From: Brachybacterium sp. EE-P12
GTDB taxonomy: Bacteria > Actinomycetota > Actinomycetes > Actinomycetales > Dermabacteraceae
Length of the DNA: 64,000 nucleotides
Reading direction: 5' to 3'
Assembly (NCBI RefSeq): GCF_003711805.1
Contig: NZ_QXCP01000009.1
Span: forward strand, 62,001 to 126,000
Part shown: piece after piece, positions 26,350 to 34,883 of the stretch
Layout of the letters: each line of letters opens with the position of its first letter
Position numbering within the stretch: position 1 is the first letter of the stretch
The notes under the pieces: generated by a model
Databases searched by the model: none
What the model was told of the DNA's origin: nothing
Seen by the model: only the letters and a program-made list of their open reading frames with translations
Translations under genes and position numbers: made by a program

Positions 26350-27405
26350 TCAGCGGCGCCCCGGGCCGAGACCGCGCGCAAGGGTGAGCACGAGCCCGGC
26401 GGCGACCGCGACCCAGGCGAGCACCGCCACCGCGAGCCCCGCCTTCCCGACGGCCTCGACCACGGGCAGGTGCTCGGTGCGTCCCAGCTTCATCGAGGCG
26501 ACGGCGAACATCCCCAGCGGGAACACCATCGACCACAGCGTCGGCTGGTAGCGCAGCGGAACACGGTGGGCGAGGTGGCGCCACACGCCGGCGCCGACCA
26601 GCAGCGGGATCTGCCACAGCGCGAAGCACCAGAAGATCACGACGGTCCCGCCGATCAGCCCCCGGGCCGCCTCCACCATCGGCACCGGATCCATCGCGTA
26701 GATGCTCGTCCCGGCGACGACGGCGATCGCGAGCGCGCCCATCGAGACCCAGTAGGTGGGCTCGAACTGCTCCGGCGTGATGCCGAAGTGCACGATCCGC
26801 AGGATGACGAGCACGGCGATGCCGACGTAGAGGATCGTCCCCACCGACCAGGCCATCACGGTGAGCACTCCGAGCAGGTCCGCGGCGGCGCCGCTGCCGG
26901 CCGTCAGACCGGACAGTCCCACGGCGAGGGACTGCGAGGCCACCGACCACACGAACCAGCTCCCGTCGGTGCGGGCGAGGATCGGCTCGCCGTCGCGGGC
27001 CATGAGCACCTGCCAGGGCAGGACGTAGCCGAGGACCACCCAGATCGCGGCACCCAGCAGGAGGAGCACGAGCGCCGCGCGGCCGGCCCCCTCGGCCTGG
27101 AGGCCGACGGCGAGCACGCTCGCGGCGGCGACCGTGGTGAAGAACCCGAAGGCGCGCTCGGGGCTGCGGGCGTCGGCGCGCATCCGGGCCCGGTGCCGGA
27201 TCCCGCGCAGCAGGGAGAGCACGACGAGCACCGCCGCGCCGGCGGCGGCGACGACCAGGAGCGCTCGGGCCGCCCCGGAGAGGCCCGCGTCCCGCAGGCC
27301 GACGGAGACGATCCCCGTCGCCATCACCAGGGCGAAGTATCCGGGGGCGAGGGACGCCGTCGCATCATCGGCGCGCGCGAGCAGGGTCGAGGGGGAAGCA
27401 GGCAC
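26350..27405 (-). CDS. TDT/TehA-SLAC1 family anion channel or dicarboxylate transporter
   Basis: A 351-residue protein with about 10 membrane helices. The opening APGYFALVMATGIVSVGLR is the TDT/TehA signature; later GGTVVIFWCFALWQIPLLVGAG and YQPTLWSMVFPLGMFAVASMKLG are also typical. Relatives are tellurite-resistance TehA, SLAC1 anion channels and malate permeases. I chose GTG 27405, which leaves a short leader before the first helix; an in-frame TTG at 27486 would add 27 residues and overlap the divergent promoter at 27472-27501. Confidence 0.82.
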   Translation of the reverse strand: MPASPSTLLARADDATASLAPGYFALVMATGIVSVGLRDAGLSGAARALLVVAAAGAAVLVVLSLLRGIRHRARMRADARSPERAFGFFTTVAAASVLAVGLQAEGAGRAALVLLLLGAAIWVVLGYVLPWQVLMARDGEPILARTDGSWFVWSVASQSLAVGLSGLTAGSGAAADLLGVLTVMAWSVGTILYVGIAVLVILRIVHFGITPEQFEPTYWVSMGALAIAVVAGTSIYAMDPVPMVEAARGLIGGTVVIFWCFALWQIPLLVGAGVWRHLAHRVPLRYQPTLWSMVFPLGMFAVASMKLGRTEHLPVVEAVGKAGLAVAVLAWVAVAAGLVLTLARGLGPGRR

Positions 27406-27471
27406 CGATCCATTGTGCGCCGGACAGGCGATTCCCGGAGCGGATGAGGCGTTCGCCTCGCCCTCACGACC

Positions 27472-27501
27472 TTGCACTGACTGCAACTTTCAACCTACTG
27501 T
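27472..27501 (+). promoter_or_regulatory. Putative promoter of the MFS efflux gene
   Basis: TTGCAC at 27472-27477 and TACTGT at 27496-27501 are separated by 18 bp. The -35 lies in the small dyad TTGCA-CTGAC-TGCAA (27472-27486), a possible repressor site. No regulator gene is adjacent. Confidence 0.5.
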
Positions 27502-27578
27502 CGTGGGGTGGCCGAGGACGCCGCACGGCCAGAGCCGTGCGCGCAGAGCCTCGCGCCGGACGAGCAGAGAGGGGCCAG

Positions 27579-29051
27579 GTGGCGATCGAGACGAGTGAGG
27601 TGCCCGCCGTGAACGGCGAGAGGAACAGCAGGACGACAGGCTCCGGGGGCTCGGCCCCGGTCGACGCGAACCCGAACATCGTGATGGCGGTGCTGCTCGC
27701 GGGCGCGTTCGTGATCATCCTGAACCAGACCCTGCTGAACACGGCGCTGCCCGCCTTCATGGCGGACTTCGGCATCACCGCGAACGCCGCCCAGTGGGTC
27801 ACCACCCTGTTCATGCTGGTCAACGGGATCATGATCCCGGCCACGGCGTTCCTGATCCAGAAGTTCTCGACCCGCACGATGTTCTTCGCGGCGATGGGGA
27901 TCTTCGCGCTCGGGACGATCATCTGCGCCGTCGCACCGGTCTACCCGGTGCTGCTGGCGGGCCGCGTGGTCCAGGCCGCGAGCGGCGGCATGATCATGCC
28001 GCTGATGCAGACGATCCTCTTCGCGATCTTCCCGATCGACCGTCGCGGCACCGCCATGGGCACCTTCGGGCTCGTGATCTCCTTCGCCCCCGCGATCGGC
28101 CCCACCCTGTCGGGCTTCATCGTGGACCACTGGTCCTGGCGGGTGCTGTTCGTGATGATGCTGCCGATCGCGATCGGCGCCCTGGTCTTCGCCCACCTCA
28201 CGCTGAAGAACGTCACCGAGCAGACCGACCCGCACCTGGACGTCCCCTCGCTGATCCTGTCGACCTTCGCGTTCGGCGGGCTGCTGTTCGGATTCAGCAC
28301 CGCCGGCTCCACGGGCTGGGGCAGCCCGGAGGTGCTCGCGCCGCTGGGCGTGGGCGCCGTGGCGCTGGTGTGGTTCGTGCGCCGGCAGCTGCGTCTCGAG
28401 GACCCGCTGCTGGAGCTGCGGATCCTGGGCAACGGCATGTTCACCCTCGGCACCGTGCTGGGCATGCTGGTGTTCATGGCGATGATCGGCGGGATGCTGA
28501 TGATCCCGCTGTTCATGCAGAACATGAGCGACTTCTCCGCGATGGAGTCCGGTCTGGTGCTCCTGCCGGGAGCGATCGTGATGGGGCTGATGTCGCCGGT
28601 GACCGGGCGGATCTTCGACCGCTTCGGGGCGCGGGTGCTCGCGGTGCTCGGCTTCGCGCTGCTGTCCGCGATGAGCCTGCTGCTGGCGCGCCTGAGCGTG
28701 GACACCTCGTTCTGGTACATCGCGATCGTCAACGCGGTGCGGATGCTGGGCACCGCGATGGTGATCATGCCCGTGACCACGGCGGCGCTGAACCAGCTGC
28801 CGCAGCGGCTGATCCCCCACGGCTCCGCGGTGAACAACACGATGCGCCAGATCGCCGCCTCCGTCGGCACCGCGGTGCTGGTCACGGTGATGACCATGGC
28901 GGCGCTGGATCCGGCCACCCACGGCCCCTCCGGCGCGATCCACGGCGTGAACGTCGCCTTCGTCGTCTCCGCGGGGATCGCGGCGGCGGGCATGATCGGC
29001 GCCTTCTTCCTGCGCGGCTCGAAGCCGAGGGCGGCGGTCCTCGAGGACTGA
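27579..29051 (+). CDS. DHA2-family MFS drug efflux transporter (LmrB/EmrB-like)
   Basis: A 490-residue, 14-helix MFS protein. Typical DHA2 stretches are NQTLLNTALPAFMADFGITANAAQWVTTLFML, the motif C-like FGLVISFAPAIGPTLSGFIV and WSWRVLFVMMLPIAI. Near relatives export lincomycin and other hydrophobic drugs. The GTG at 27579 has GAGAGGGG just upstream; a second GTG at 27609 is a possible internal start. The downstream AraC gene is 50 bp away but has its own promoter. Confidence 0.88.
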   Translation: MAIETSEVPAVNGERNSRTTGSGGSAPVDANPNIVMAVLLAGAFVIILNQTLLNTALPAFMADFGITANAAQWVTTLFMLVNGIMIPATAFLIQKFSTRTMFFAAMGIFALGTIICAVAPVYPVLLAGRVVQAASGGMIMPLMQTILFAIFPIDRRGTAMGTFGLVISFAPAIGPTLSGFIVDHWSWRVLFVMMLPIAIGALVFAHLTLKNVTEQTDPHLDVPSLILSTFAFGGLLFGFSTAGSTGWGSPEVLAPLGVGAVALVWFVRRQLRLEDPLLELRILGNGMFTLGTVLGMLVFMAMIGGMLMIPLFMQNMSDFSAMESGLVLLPGAIVMGLMSPVTGRIFDRFGARVLAVLGFALLSAMSLLLARLSVDTSFWYIAIVNAVRMLGTAMVIMPVTTAALNQLPQRLIPHGSAVNNTMRQIAASVGTAVLVTVMTMAALDPATHGPSGAIHGVNVAFVVSAGIAAAGMIGAFFLRGSKPRAAVLED

Positions 29052-29100
29052 TCCGCGCCGATGGAGGCGACCCCGCGGCCGCCTCCGTACACTGGTCGAC

Positions 29101-29847
29101 GTGACCGCGACCACATCTCGGCTGACGGAGGACGCTCTCGCCTCCGTGGTCGACCTCGCCCGGGAGCAGGCACCCTCGCTGCAGGTCTCGGACCTCGCCG
29201 ACCACGCCGGCTACAGCCCTTTCCACTTCTCGCGGATGTTCAGCGCACGGCTCGGGATCGGGCCCGGCCAGTACCTGATCGCGCTGCGGATCGCGCGCGC
29301 GAAGGATCTACTGCTCGCGGACGAGGACCCGGTGATCGACGTGGCGTGCGCGGTGGGCTTCGACTCGCTGTCGAGCTTCAGCCGACGCTTCCGCAGCACC
29401 GTCGGCGTGGCACCCGGTCAGCTCCGCCGCCTCGCGCAGACCGTCGCGGACCGACCCCCGCGCCCCTTCGCGCTGCTGCGCCCGCACCCCGTCGGCGTCC
29501 GCGCGTCCCTGGTGCTGCCCGAGGGCGCCGACCGGCGCGGGGACCCCTCGATCTGGGTGGGCTGGTACCCCTGGCCCGCCCCCATCGGGCTGCCGGCCTC
29601 GGGAGTGCTCGTGACGGGCGTGGATCACGTCGACCTGCCGCTGTGCGAGGGCGCGCCCTTCCTGCTCGGCTACGCGGTGCCGCCGAGCGCCGATCCGCAG
29701 GACATGCTCGCCCCGCGCGCCCCGATGGTCGCGGCGCACCCCCGTCCGCTGACGGGCCCGGCCGAGGTCACGCTGCACTTCGGCACCTCCACGCTGGACG
29801 GCGCCATGCCCATGCTCTCCGCGCTGCCGTCGCTGTGCCGCGCCTGA
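29101..29847 (+). CDS. AraC-family transcriptional regulator of the VOC genes
   Basis: A 248-residue protein with the DNA-binding domain at the N terminus (VSDLADHAGYSPFHFSRMF, VIDVACAVGFDSLSSFSRRF at residues 28-100). The C-terminal 130 residues form a sensor-like domain of unknown ligand (RPHPVGVRASLVLP, IWVGWYPWPAPIGLP). A VOC gene follows 141 bp downstream. The 17-bp box at 29850, repeated before another VOC gene at 41833, is a candidate binding site. TACACT at 29088-29093 lies 7 nt before the GTG without a ribosome site, implying a leaderless mRNA. Confidence 0.85.
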   Translation: MTATTSRLTEDALASVVDLAREQAPSLQVSDLADHAGYSPFHFSRMFSARLGIGPGQYLIALRIARAKDLLLADEDPVIDVACAVGFDSLSSFSRRFRSTVGVAPGQLRRLAQTVADRPPRPFALLRPHPVGVRASLVLPEGADRRGDPSIWVGWYPWPAPIGLPASGVLVTGVDHVDLPLCEGAPFLLGYAVPPSADPQDMLAPRAPMVAAHPRPLTGPAEVTLHFGTSTLDGAMPMLSALPSLCRA

Positions 29848-29849
29848 GA

Positions 29850-29892
29850 GCGCAGGATCGGACACACCTGCCCGCCGCCGCGCGCCTAGCGT
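29850..29892 (+). promoter_or_regulatory. Shared VOC promoter, copy 1 (17-bp box plus -10)
   Basis: GCGCAGGATCGGACACA at 29850-29866 and a TAGCGT -10-like hexamer at 29887-29892. The same 17 bp recurs at 41833-41849, also with its -10-like hexamer starting 37 bp after the box start. Both precede VOC-superfamily genes. The adjacent AraC protein is the obvious candidate regulator. Confidence 0.7.
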
Positions 29893-29988
29893 GAGAGCCC
29901 CGGCCCTCCCCGGCCGGCGCCACCGCGGCGACCCCCGCCGACGACCGGCCCCACGACCGCGACGGGGACCACGACAGCAGGAGGAACC

Positions 29989-30792
29989 ATGAACCGCCCG
30001 ATCGGCAGCACCGCCTGGCTCGACCTCGCCGCGCAGGACGTCTCCGCGGTGGCCCCCTTCTACACCGGACTGTTCGGCTGGGAGCTCGAGGACCTCGGCG
30101 AGGAGTTCGGCGGCTACCACCTCGTCCGCAGCGACGGGAAGCTCGTGGGAGGTGCGATGTCGGTGGCGGGGATGACCTGCCCCGAAGGCACTCCCCTGTC
30201 CTCGGAGTGGGGCGTGTACCTCACCGTCGAGGACGTCGACGCCCGGGTGGCGAAGGCCCTCGCGTCGGGCGGGGGCGTCGTCGTCCCCGCCGACGACATC
30301 GGCGACTCGGGCCGGATGGCCGTCGCGGTGGACTCCGTCGGCGCCGCGATCGGCATGTGGCAGCCGCGCGAGCTCGAGGGCTTCGAGTTCACCGGCGCCC
30401 CCGGCTCCCCCGTCTGGTTCGAGCTCATGACCCACCGCTACGAGGACGCCTCCGCCTTCTACACCTCGGTGTTCGACGCCCAGCTCGTGCCGATGGCCGA
30501 GGAGATGGACGGCGACGAGGGCGGCTTCCGCTACGCCACGAACGGGGGCCCCGAGAGCGCGAGCTGGGGCCTGTGCGATGCGGCCGGGATGATGCCCGAG
30601 GAGGCGATGGGCTGGCGCGTGTACTTCGGCGTCGAAAGCACCGAGGGCGCGCTGGAGAAGGTGCGGGCGCTGGGCGGGAGCGTGCTGGACGGACCGATCG
30701 ACTCCCCCTTCGGCAGGATCACGACCATCGCCGACCCCGAGGGGGCGACCTTCCAGATCAGCGCGATGAGCGAAGCGGTGCCGGAGGGCTGA
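29989..30792 (+). CDS. VOC-family protein with two glyoxalase-like domains
   Basis: A 267-residue protein with two vicinal-oxygen-chelate domains: residues 8-125 (AWLDLAAQDVSAVAPFYTGLFGW ... AVDSVGAAIGMWQP) and 138-260 (VWFELMTHRYEDASAFYTSVFDA ... DGPIDSPFGRITTIADPEGA). It resembles CFP32-like actinobacterial proteins annotated as glyoxalase/bleomycin-resistance family. The enzyme activity is not defined by sequence. A good AGGAGGA ribosome site precedes the ATG; transcription probably starts near 29899 from the shared promoter. Confidence 0.87.
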   Translation: MNRPIGSTAWLDLAAQDVSAVAPFYTGLFGWELEDLGEEFGGYHLVRSDGKLVGGAMSVAGMTCPEGTPLSSEWGVYLTVEDVDARVAKALASGGGVVVPADDIGDSGRMAVAVDSVGAAIGMWQPRELEGFEFTGAPGSPVWFELMTHRYEDASAFYTSVFDAQLVPMAEEMDGDEGGFRYATNGGPESASWGLCDAAGMMPEEAMGWRVYFGVESTEGALEKVRALGGSVLDGPIDSPFGRITTIADPEGATFQISAMSEAVPEG

Positions 30793-30880
30793 CCTGCTTC
30801 TATGACGCTGCGTGACGGTCGGGTCCCAGAAACCGGGCCCGGCCGTGCGTGTGCGGGGCGCGAGACCTAGAGTCGGGAGC

Positions 30881-31375
30881 ATGCTGACCGACACCGCGCT
30901 CCGTGAGGCCTTCTCCCATGTCCCGCAGGGAGTGGTGCTGATCGCCGCCGAGATCGACGGGATCCGTCACGGGCTCGTGGCCTCGACCTTCACCGTCGGG
31001 GTATCCCTGGCCCCGCCGCTGGTCTCGGTCGCGGTGCAGCACAGCTCCCGCACCTGGCCCGCGCTGCGCGCGCACGGCCACCTCGGCGTGACGGTGCTCG
31101 GCGACCGCCAGCGCGCCGTCACCCGGCAGCTCGCGGGCCCGGACCGGGACCGCCGCTTCGAGGGCCTCGACGTGGAGGTCGACGAGGGCGGTGCGCTGGT
31201 GCTGCAGGACGCCCCGGCCTGGATGACGGTGCGGGTGCACGACGAGATGCGCGCCGGCGACCACGACCTGGCCCTGCTCGAGGTGCTCGCGATCGACAGC
31301 TCGCCGGCCGCCCGGGCGATGGTGTTCCATCGCAGCCGCTTCAAGGGGCTCGTGGAGGGCGACATCGCCTGCTGA
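30881..31375 (+). CDS. Flavin reductase-like domain protein
   Basis: A 164-residue FMN-binding split-barrel protein of the HpaC/flavin-reductase group. The fold is seen in LREAFSHVPQGVVLIAAEIDG, GLVASTFTVGVSLAPPLVSVAVQHSSRTW and the late RAMVFHRSRFKGL. Such enzymes pass reduced flavin to monooxygenases; the partner is not evident here. TAGAGT at 30868-30873 is 7 nt before the ATG, and GGGAG lies between, so both leaderless and weak ribosome-site starts are possible. Confidence 0.83.
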   Translation: MLTDTALREAFSHVPQGVVLIAAEIDGIRHGLVASTFTVGVSLAPPLVSVAVQHSSRTWPALRAHGHLGVTVLGDRQRAVTRQLAGPDRDRRFEGLDVEVDEGGALVLQDAPAWMTVRVHDEMRAGDHDLALLEVLAIDSSPAARAMVFHRSRFKGLVEGDIAC

Positions 31376-31560
31376 TCGCGCACACGCGTGAATCGCGTCT
31401 CAGTACCACACTTCTGCGATGTGAGGTGGAGCGAACCCCCTCCCCGATGTCGGACCACTGTCCGAGAATTGCCATGAGGCCGCTTACCGAGCGGTCGGGC
31501 TGTTCCCCGCCGTCGCCCGCCGGGTCCTTGCGGACCCCGGTTTCCGAGGAAGGATCCTCC

Positions 31561-31875
31561 ATGCAGTTCACCCGTGACCTCGCAGTCGCCTTCGGCGACT
31601 GGCTCGAGCGAGAGCAGATCCGCCGCGCGCTCCTCGCGGAGCGGCCTGAGCTCGAGGGGGAGCTGCTGCTCGACCCCGAGCGCCCGCTGCTGCGCGTCCT
31701 TCGTGGCGGGAGCGGTCCGGTGATCGTGGCGCGCGTCGAGGAGGCGGACGGCGAGGGCGGCTGGCTCGTCGGCGTCGCCAGCTCCCTGGACCCGGTGCTG
31801 CGCGAGGCCTCCTCCCCTGTCGAGGCGGCGCGACTCGCGCTCGAGGCTCTCGAGCCCTGTCCCCTCGCGGGCTGA
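31561..31875 (+). CDS. Small conserved protein of unknown function, paralogue of the gene at 37222
   Basis: A 104-residue soluble protein that I do not recognise. It reads MQFTRDLAVAFGDWLEREQI at the start, RPLLRVLRGG in the middle and GWLVGVASSLDPVLREASS near the end. The 97-residue product at 37222-37515 shares this pattern throughout, so they are paralogues. Both start codons follow nearly identical palindromic ribosome sites (GGAAGGATCCTCC here). No signal peptide or membrane segment is seen. The 185-bp upstream gap contains nothing else I can name. Confidence 0.7.
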   Translation: MQFTRDLAVAFGDWLEREQIRRALLAERPELEGELLLDPERPLLRVLRGGSGPVIVARVEEADGEGGWLVGVASSLDPVLREASSPVEAARLALEALEPCPLAG

Positions 31876-31921
31876 ACGCCGGGCCGAGGCGTCTCGGCGC
31901 GTGTGTCTCAGCGCGCGTGGC

Positions 31922-34216
31922 TCAGCCGCCCTGCGCGTCGACGGTGCTGGGCTCGTCGTCGGTCTCGAGCACCACGCCGCGGCGGATCGAGATCACGACG
32001 GCCACCGCGATCGCAGCGACGGCCACGGCGGCGATCGCATAGCGCAGCGGATCGGCCTGGCCGCTGAGCGCGCTCATCCCCACCACGGCGGGGGCGATCA
32101 GCACCGCGACCAGGTTCATCACCTTGATCAGCGGGTTGATCGACGGGCCGGCGGTGTCCTTGAACGGATCGCCGACGGTGTCACCGGTGATCGTGGCCTC
32201 GTGGGCGTCAGAGCCCTTGCCGCCGTGGTGCCCGTCCTCCACGAGCTTCTTCGCGTTGTCCCAGGCCCCGCCGGAGTTCGCGAGCAGGATCGCCATGAGC
32301 ACGCCTGCGGCGATGGCGCCGGCGAGATAGCCGGCCAGGGCCGGGGCACCGAGCCCGAAGCCGACGGCGATCGGTGCGGCGACCGCGAGCAGGCCGGGCG
32401 TGGCCAGCTCCCGCAGCGAGTCGCGGGTGACGATGTCGACGACCTTGCCGTACTGGGGCTTGGCGGTGCCCTCCATGATCCCGGTGATCTCGCGGAACTG
32501 GCGCCGCACCTCGTAGACCACGGCCCCGGCCGCACGGCCCACGGCGCTGATCGCGAGGCCGGAGAACAGGAACACGACGGCCGCGCCGATGATCACGCCG
32601 ACGAGGGTCTGCGGGGAGAAGACCACCGAGTGGGCGAGGAAGTCCTGGTAGCGGTCCCCGAGCACGTCGCGGATCGCGTCGGTGTAGGAGCCGAACAGGG
32701 CGGTCGCGGCGAGCACGGCGGTGGCGATCGCGATGCCCTTGGTGATCGCCTTGGTGGTGTTGCCGACGGCGTCGAGCTCGGTGAGCACCTGCGCGCCCTC
32801 GCCGTCCACGTCCCCGGACATCTCGGCGATGCCCTGGGCGTTGTCGGTGACCGGGCCGAAGGTGTCCATCGCGACGATCACGCCGACGGTGGTCAGCAGG
32901 CCGCAGCCGGCGAGCGCGATCGCGAACAGGCCCGTCACGCCGGCGCCGCCGAGCAGGAACGCCCCGAACACGGCCGCGGCGATCACGAGCGCCGTGAACA
33001 CGGCGGACTCGAGGCCGAGGGCGAAGCCGGAGAGGACCACGGTCGCGGCGCCCGTGCGGGAGGTCGCGGCGACCTGTCGCACGGGCCGGTCCTCGGTGCT
33101 GGTGTAGTAGCCGGTGAGGTAGAGGATCGCGACGCCGAGGGCGATGCCGATCGCGACGGCGCCGGCGGCGACGATGCGCGGGTCGTCGATCGCGGCGCCC
33201 GCGTCCTGGATCCCGAGCGCGGCAAAGCTGCCGGGCAGGTGCACGAAGGCGGCGATCGTGCACATCACGGCGGAGATCACCGCGGAGAGCAGGAAGGAGC
33301 GGCGGATGGAGGTCAGCGCGCTGACGCCGCTGCGCGGGCGGATCAGGTAGAGGCCGATCAGGGCGGTGATCACGCCGTTGGCGGGGACGATCAGCGGGTA
33401 GACCATCCCGGCCTCGCCGAGCGCGGCGCGGCCCAGGATCAGGGCGGCGACCAGGGTGACGGCGTAGGACTCGAAGAGGTCCGCGGCCATGCCGGCGCAG
33501 TCCCCGACGTTGTCGCCCACGTTGTCGGCGATGGTGGCGGCGTTGCGGGGGTCGTCCTCGGGGATGTTCTGCTCGACCTTGCCCACGAGGTCGGCGCCGA
33601 CGTCGGCCGCCTTGGTGAAGATCCCGCCGCCGACGCGCATGAACATCGCGACCATCGCGGCGCCGAAGCCGAAGCCCTCGAGCACGAGCGCGGCGTTCCC
33701 GCGGAAGATCAGCACCACCGCGCCCGCGCCGAGCAGGCCGAAACCGATCGTCGCCATGCCCACGCAGGCACCGGTGCGCACGGCGATGAGCATTGCGGGG
33801 TCGCGGCCGGTCTCGTGCGCGGCGGCGGCGACCCGCACGTTGGCGCGCACCGCGAGCCACATCCCGAGATAGCCGATCAGGCCCGAGAACGCGGCACCGA
33901 CGAGGAAGGCGACCGAGCGGGCGCCGCGCAGCAGCAAGCCTGCGGTCCCCTCGGCGCCGTGCGTGGGCAGCAGGAGCAGCAGCAGGAAGGCGATCACGGC
34001 GAACACGCCGAGGGTGCGCAGCTGACGGCGCAGGTAGGCGGCCGCCCCCTCCTGCACGGCGCCTGCGACCTCGTTCATCGCCTCGGTCCCGGTGCGAGCG
34101 CGCAGCACCTCGGTGCGGAAGCGCAGCGCCATCGCGATCGCGATCAGGGCGATCACCACGATCACCCCGACCGCGGTGAGGCTTCCGGCGGAGAGGGTGA
34201 GGGGTTGGGGGTTCAT
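31922..34216 (-). CDS. hppA: Membrane-bound proton-pumping pyrophosphatase
   Basis: A 764-residue, about 16-helix K+-independent H+-PPase that hydrolyses pyrophosphate and pumps protons. The active-site stretch is present: GGGIFTKAADVGADLVGKVE, then NIPEDDPRNAATIADNVGDN and VGDCAGMAADLFESY, plus the late DNAKKLVEDG. GNTTKAITKG carries Lys and Thr at the two positions that distinguish K+-independent enzymes from the K+-dependent type (Ala/Gly). The ATG at 34216 has GGAGG upstream; 15 further in-frame codons before it lack such a site. It is a single-gene unit. Confidence 0.93.
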   Translation of the reverse strand: MNPQPLTLSAGSLTAVGVIVVIALIAIAMALRFRTEVLRARTGTEAMNEVAGAVQEGAAAYLRRQLRTLGVFAVIAFLLLLLLPTHGAEGTAGLLLRGARSVAFLVGAAFSGLIGYLGMWLAVRANVRVAAAAHETGRDPAMLIAVRTGACVGMATIGFGLLGAGAVVLIFRGNAALVLEGFGFGAAMVAMFMRVGGGIFTKAADVGADLVGKVEQNIPEDDPRNAATIADNVGDNVGDCAGMAADLFESYAVTLVAALILGRAALGEAGMVYPLIVPANGVITALIGLYLIRPRSGVSALTSIRRSFLLSAVISAVMCTIAAFVHLPGSFAALGIQDAGAAIDDPRIVAAGAVAIGIALGVAILYLTGYYTSTEDRPVRQVAATSRTGAATVVLSGFALGLESAVFTALVIAAAVFGAFLLGGAGVTGLFAIALAGCGLLTTVGVIVAMDTFGPVTDNAQGIAEMSGDVDGEGAQVLTELDAVGNTTKAITKGIAIATAVLAATALFGSYTDAIRDVLGDRYQDFLAHSVVFSPQTLVGVIIGAAVVFLFSGLAISAVGRAAGAVVYEVRRQFREITGIMEGTAKPQYGKVVDIVTRDSLRELATPGLLAVAAPIAVGFGLGAPALAGYLAGAIAAGVLMAILLANSGGAWDNAKKLVEDGHHGGKGSDAHEATITGDTVGDPFKDTAGPSINPLIKVMNLVAVLIAPAVVGMSALSGQADPLRYAIAAVAVAAIAVAVVISIRRGVVLETDDEPSTVDAQGG

Positions 34217-34493
34217 GAGGTCCTCCGCACGTCGTCGTGTTCCGGGGTCCTGCCAGATCACGGCACCCTAGCCGGTCGCCTGGCCGACGTACAGACCCGC
34301 GGGTCACGAGCGGGCGCTCACCTGCCCAGATCCGATGTCAGTCGAGACCGGGGATCGTCGGCGCTCGGGTCGTGGCACGAGACTCCCCGTCCGTGGAAGA
34401 TCGGAGATGGAGCGCAGCTCCTGTCCTCCTGAGCACTGTGAAGATGTCAGCGGTCGCGACTCCCATGGCAGCGCAGGCGTCCGGGATCTTCAC

Positions 34494-34883
34494 TCACTTC
34501 TTCGAGAGTGGACTCGGCTGCTCGTTGGTGATCACCGTGTCTCCGTGCCCGATGGCGTGGGCGATCAGGAGGTAGTCTGCTCGGTCGCTCGAGAAATCGT
34601 TCAGAGCGGACTGCCGGTAGTCCTGGTGCCGTGCCCATTCGCTGAGCGGGCGGAAGTGCTGGACCGTGAGCTGATCGACCGGGAGGAAGAAGTCAGGGTG
34701 CCCACGAGCCCACTCCGCGAGCTCATCGTCTCCCTGGAGGAGCTCGTCACGGACAGCACCGATGCTGATCAGCTCACCCGACCGGTGGGCCTGCTCGAGC
34801 CATGCCCAGAATCCGGGCGCGATGTCGAACGCGTAGTACCTGTTCTTCGCATCGATCAGGATGTTCGCATCGACGAGATGCAT
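34494..34883 (-). CDS. DUF4411 PIN-like toxin, truncated by a nonsense codon
   Basis: A 129-residue PIN-fold protein (DUF4411). Acidic site residues are seen: D5 in VDANILID, E47 in RDELLQ, D103 in SDRADYLLIAHA and D115 in GDTVITNE. After PLSKK comes TGA, but the frame continues as VKIPDACAAMGVATADIFTVL, the usual family C terminus, to a stop at 34338. A CGA-to-TGA change would explain this. The ATG overlaps the stop of the ImmA-like gene (TGATG), the normal antitoxin-toxin order. Whether the truncated protein is active is unknown. Confidence 0.78.
   Translation of the reverse strand: MHLVDANILIDAKNRYYAFDIAPGFWAWLEQAHRSGELISIGAVRDELLQGDDELAEWARGHPDFFLPVDQLTVQHFRPLSEWARHQDYRQSALNDFSSDRADYLLIAHAIGHGDTVITNEQPSPLSKK

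Noticed and set aside
31901-34432. Plus-strand open frame of 843 codons opposite hppA
   Set aside because: Composition is His/Asp/Gly-rich and domain-free; the minus-strand pyrophosphatase is unambiguous.
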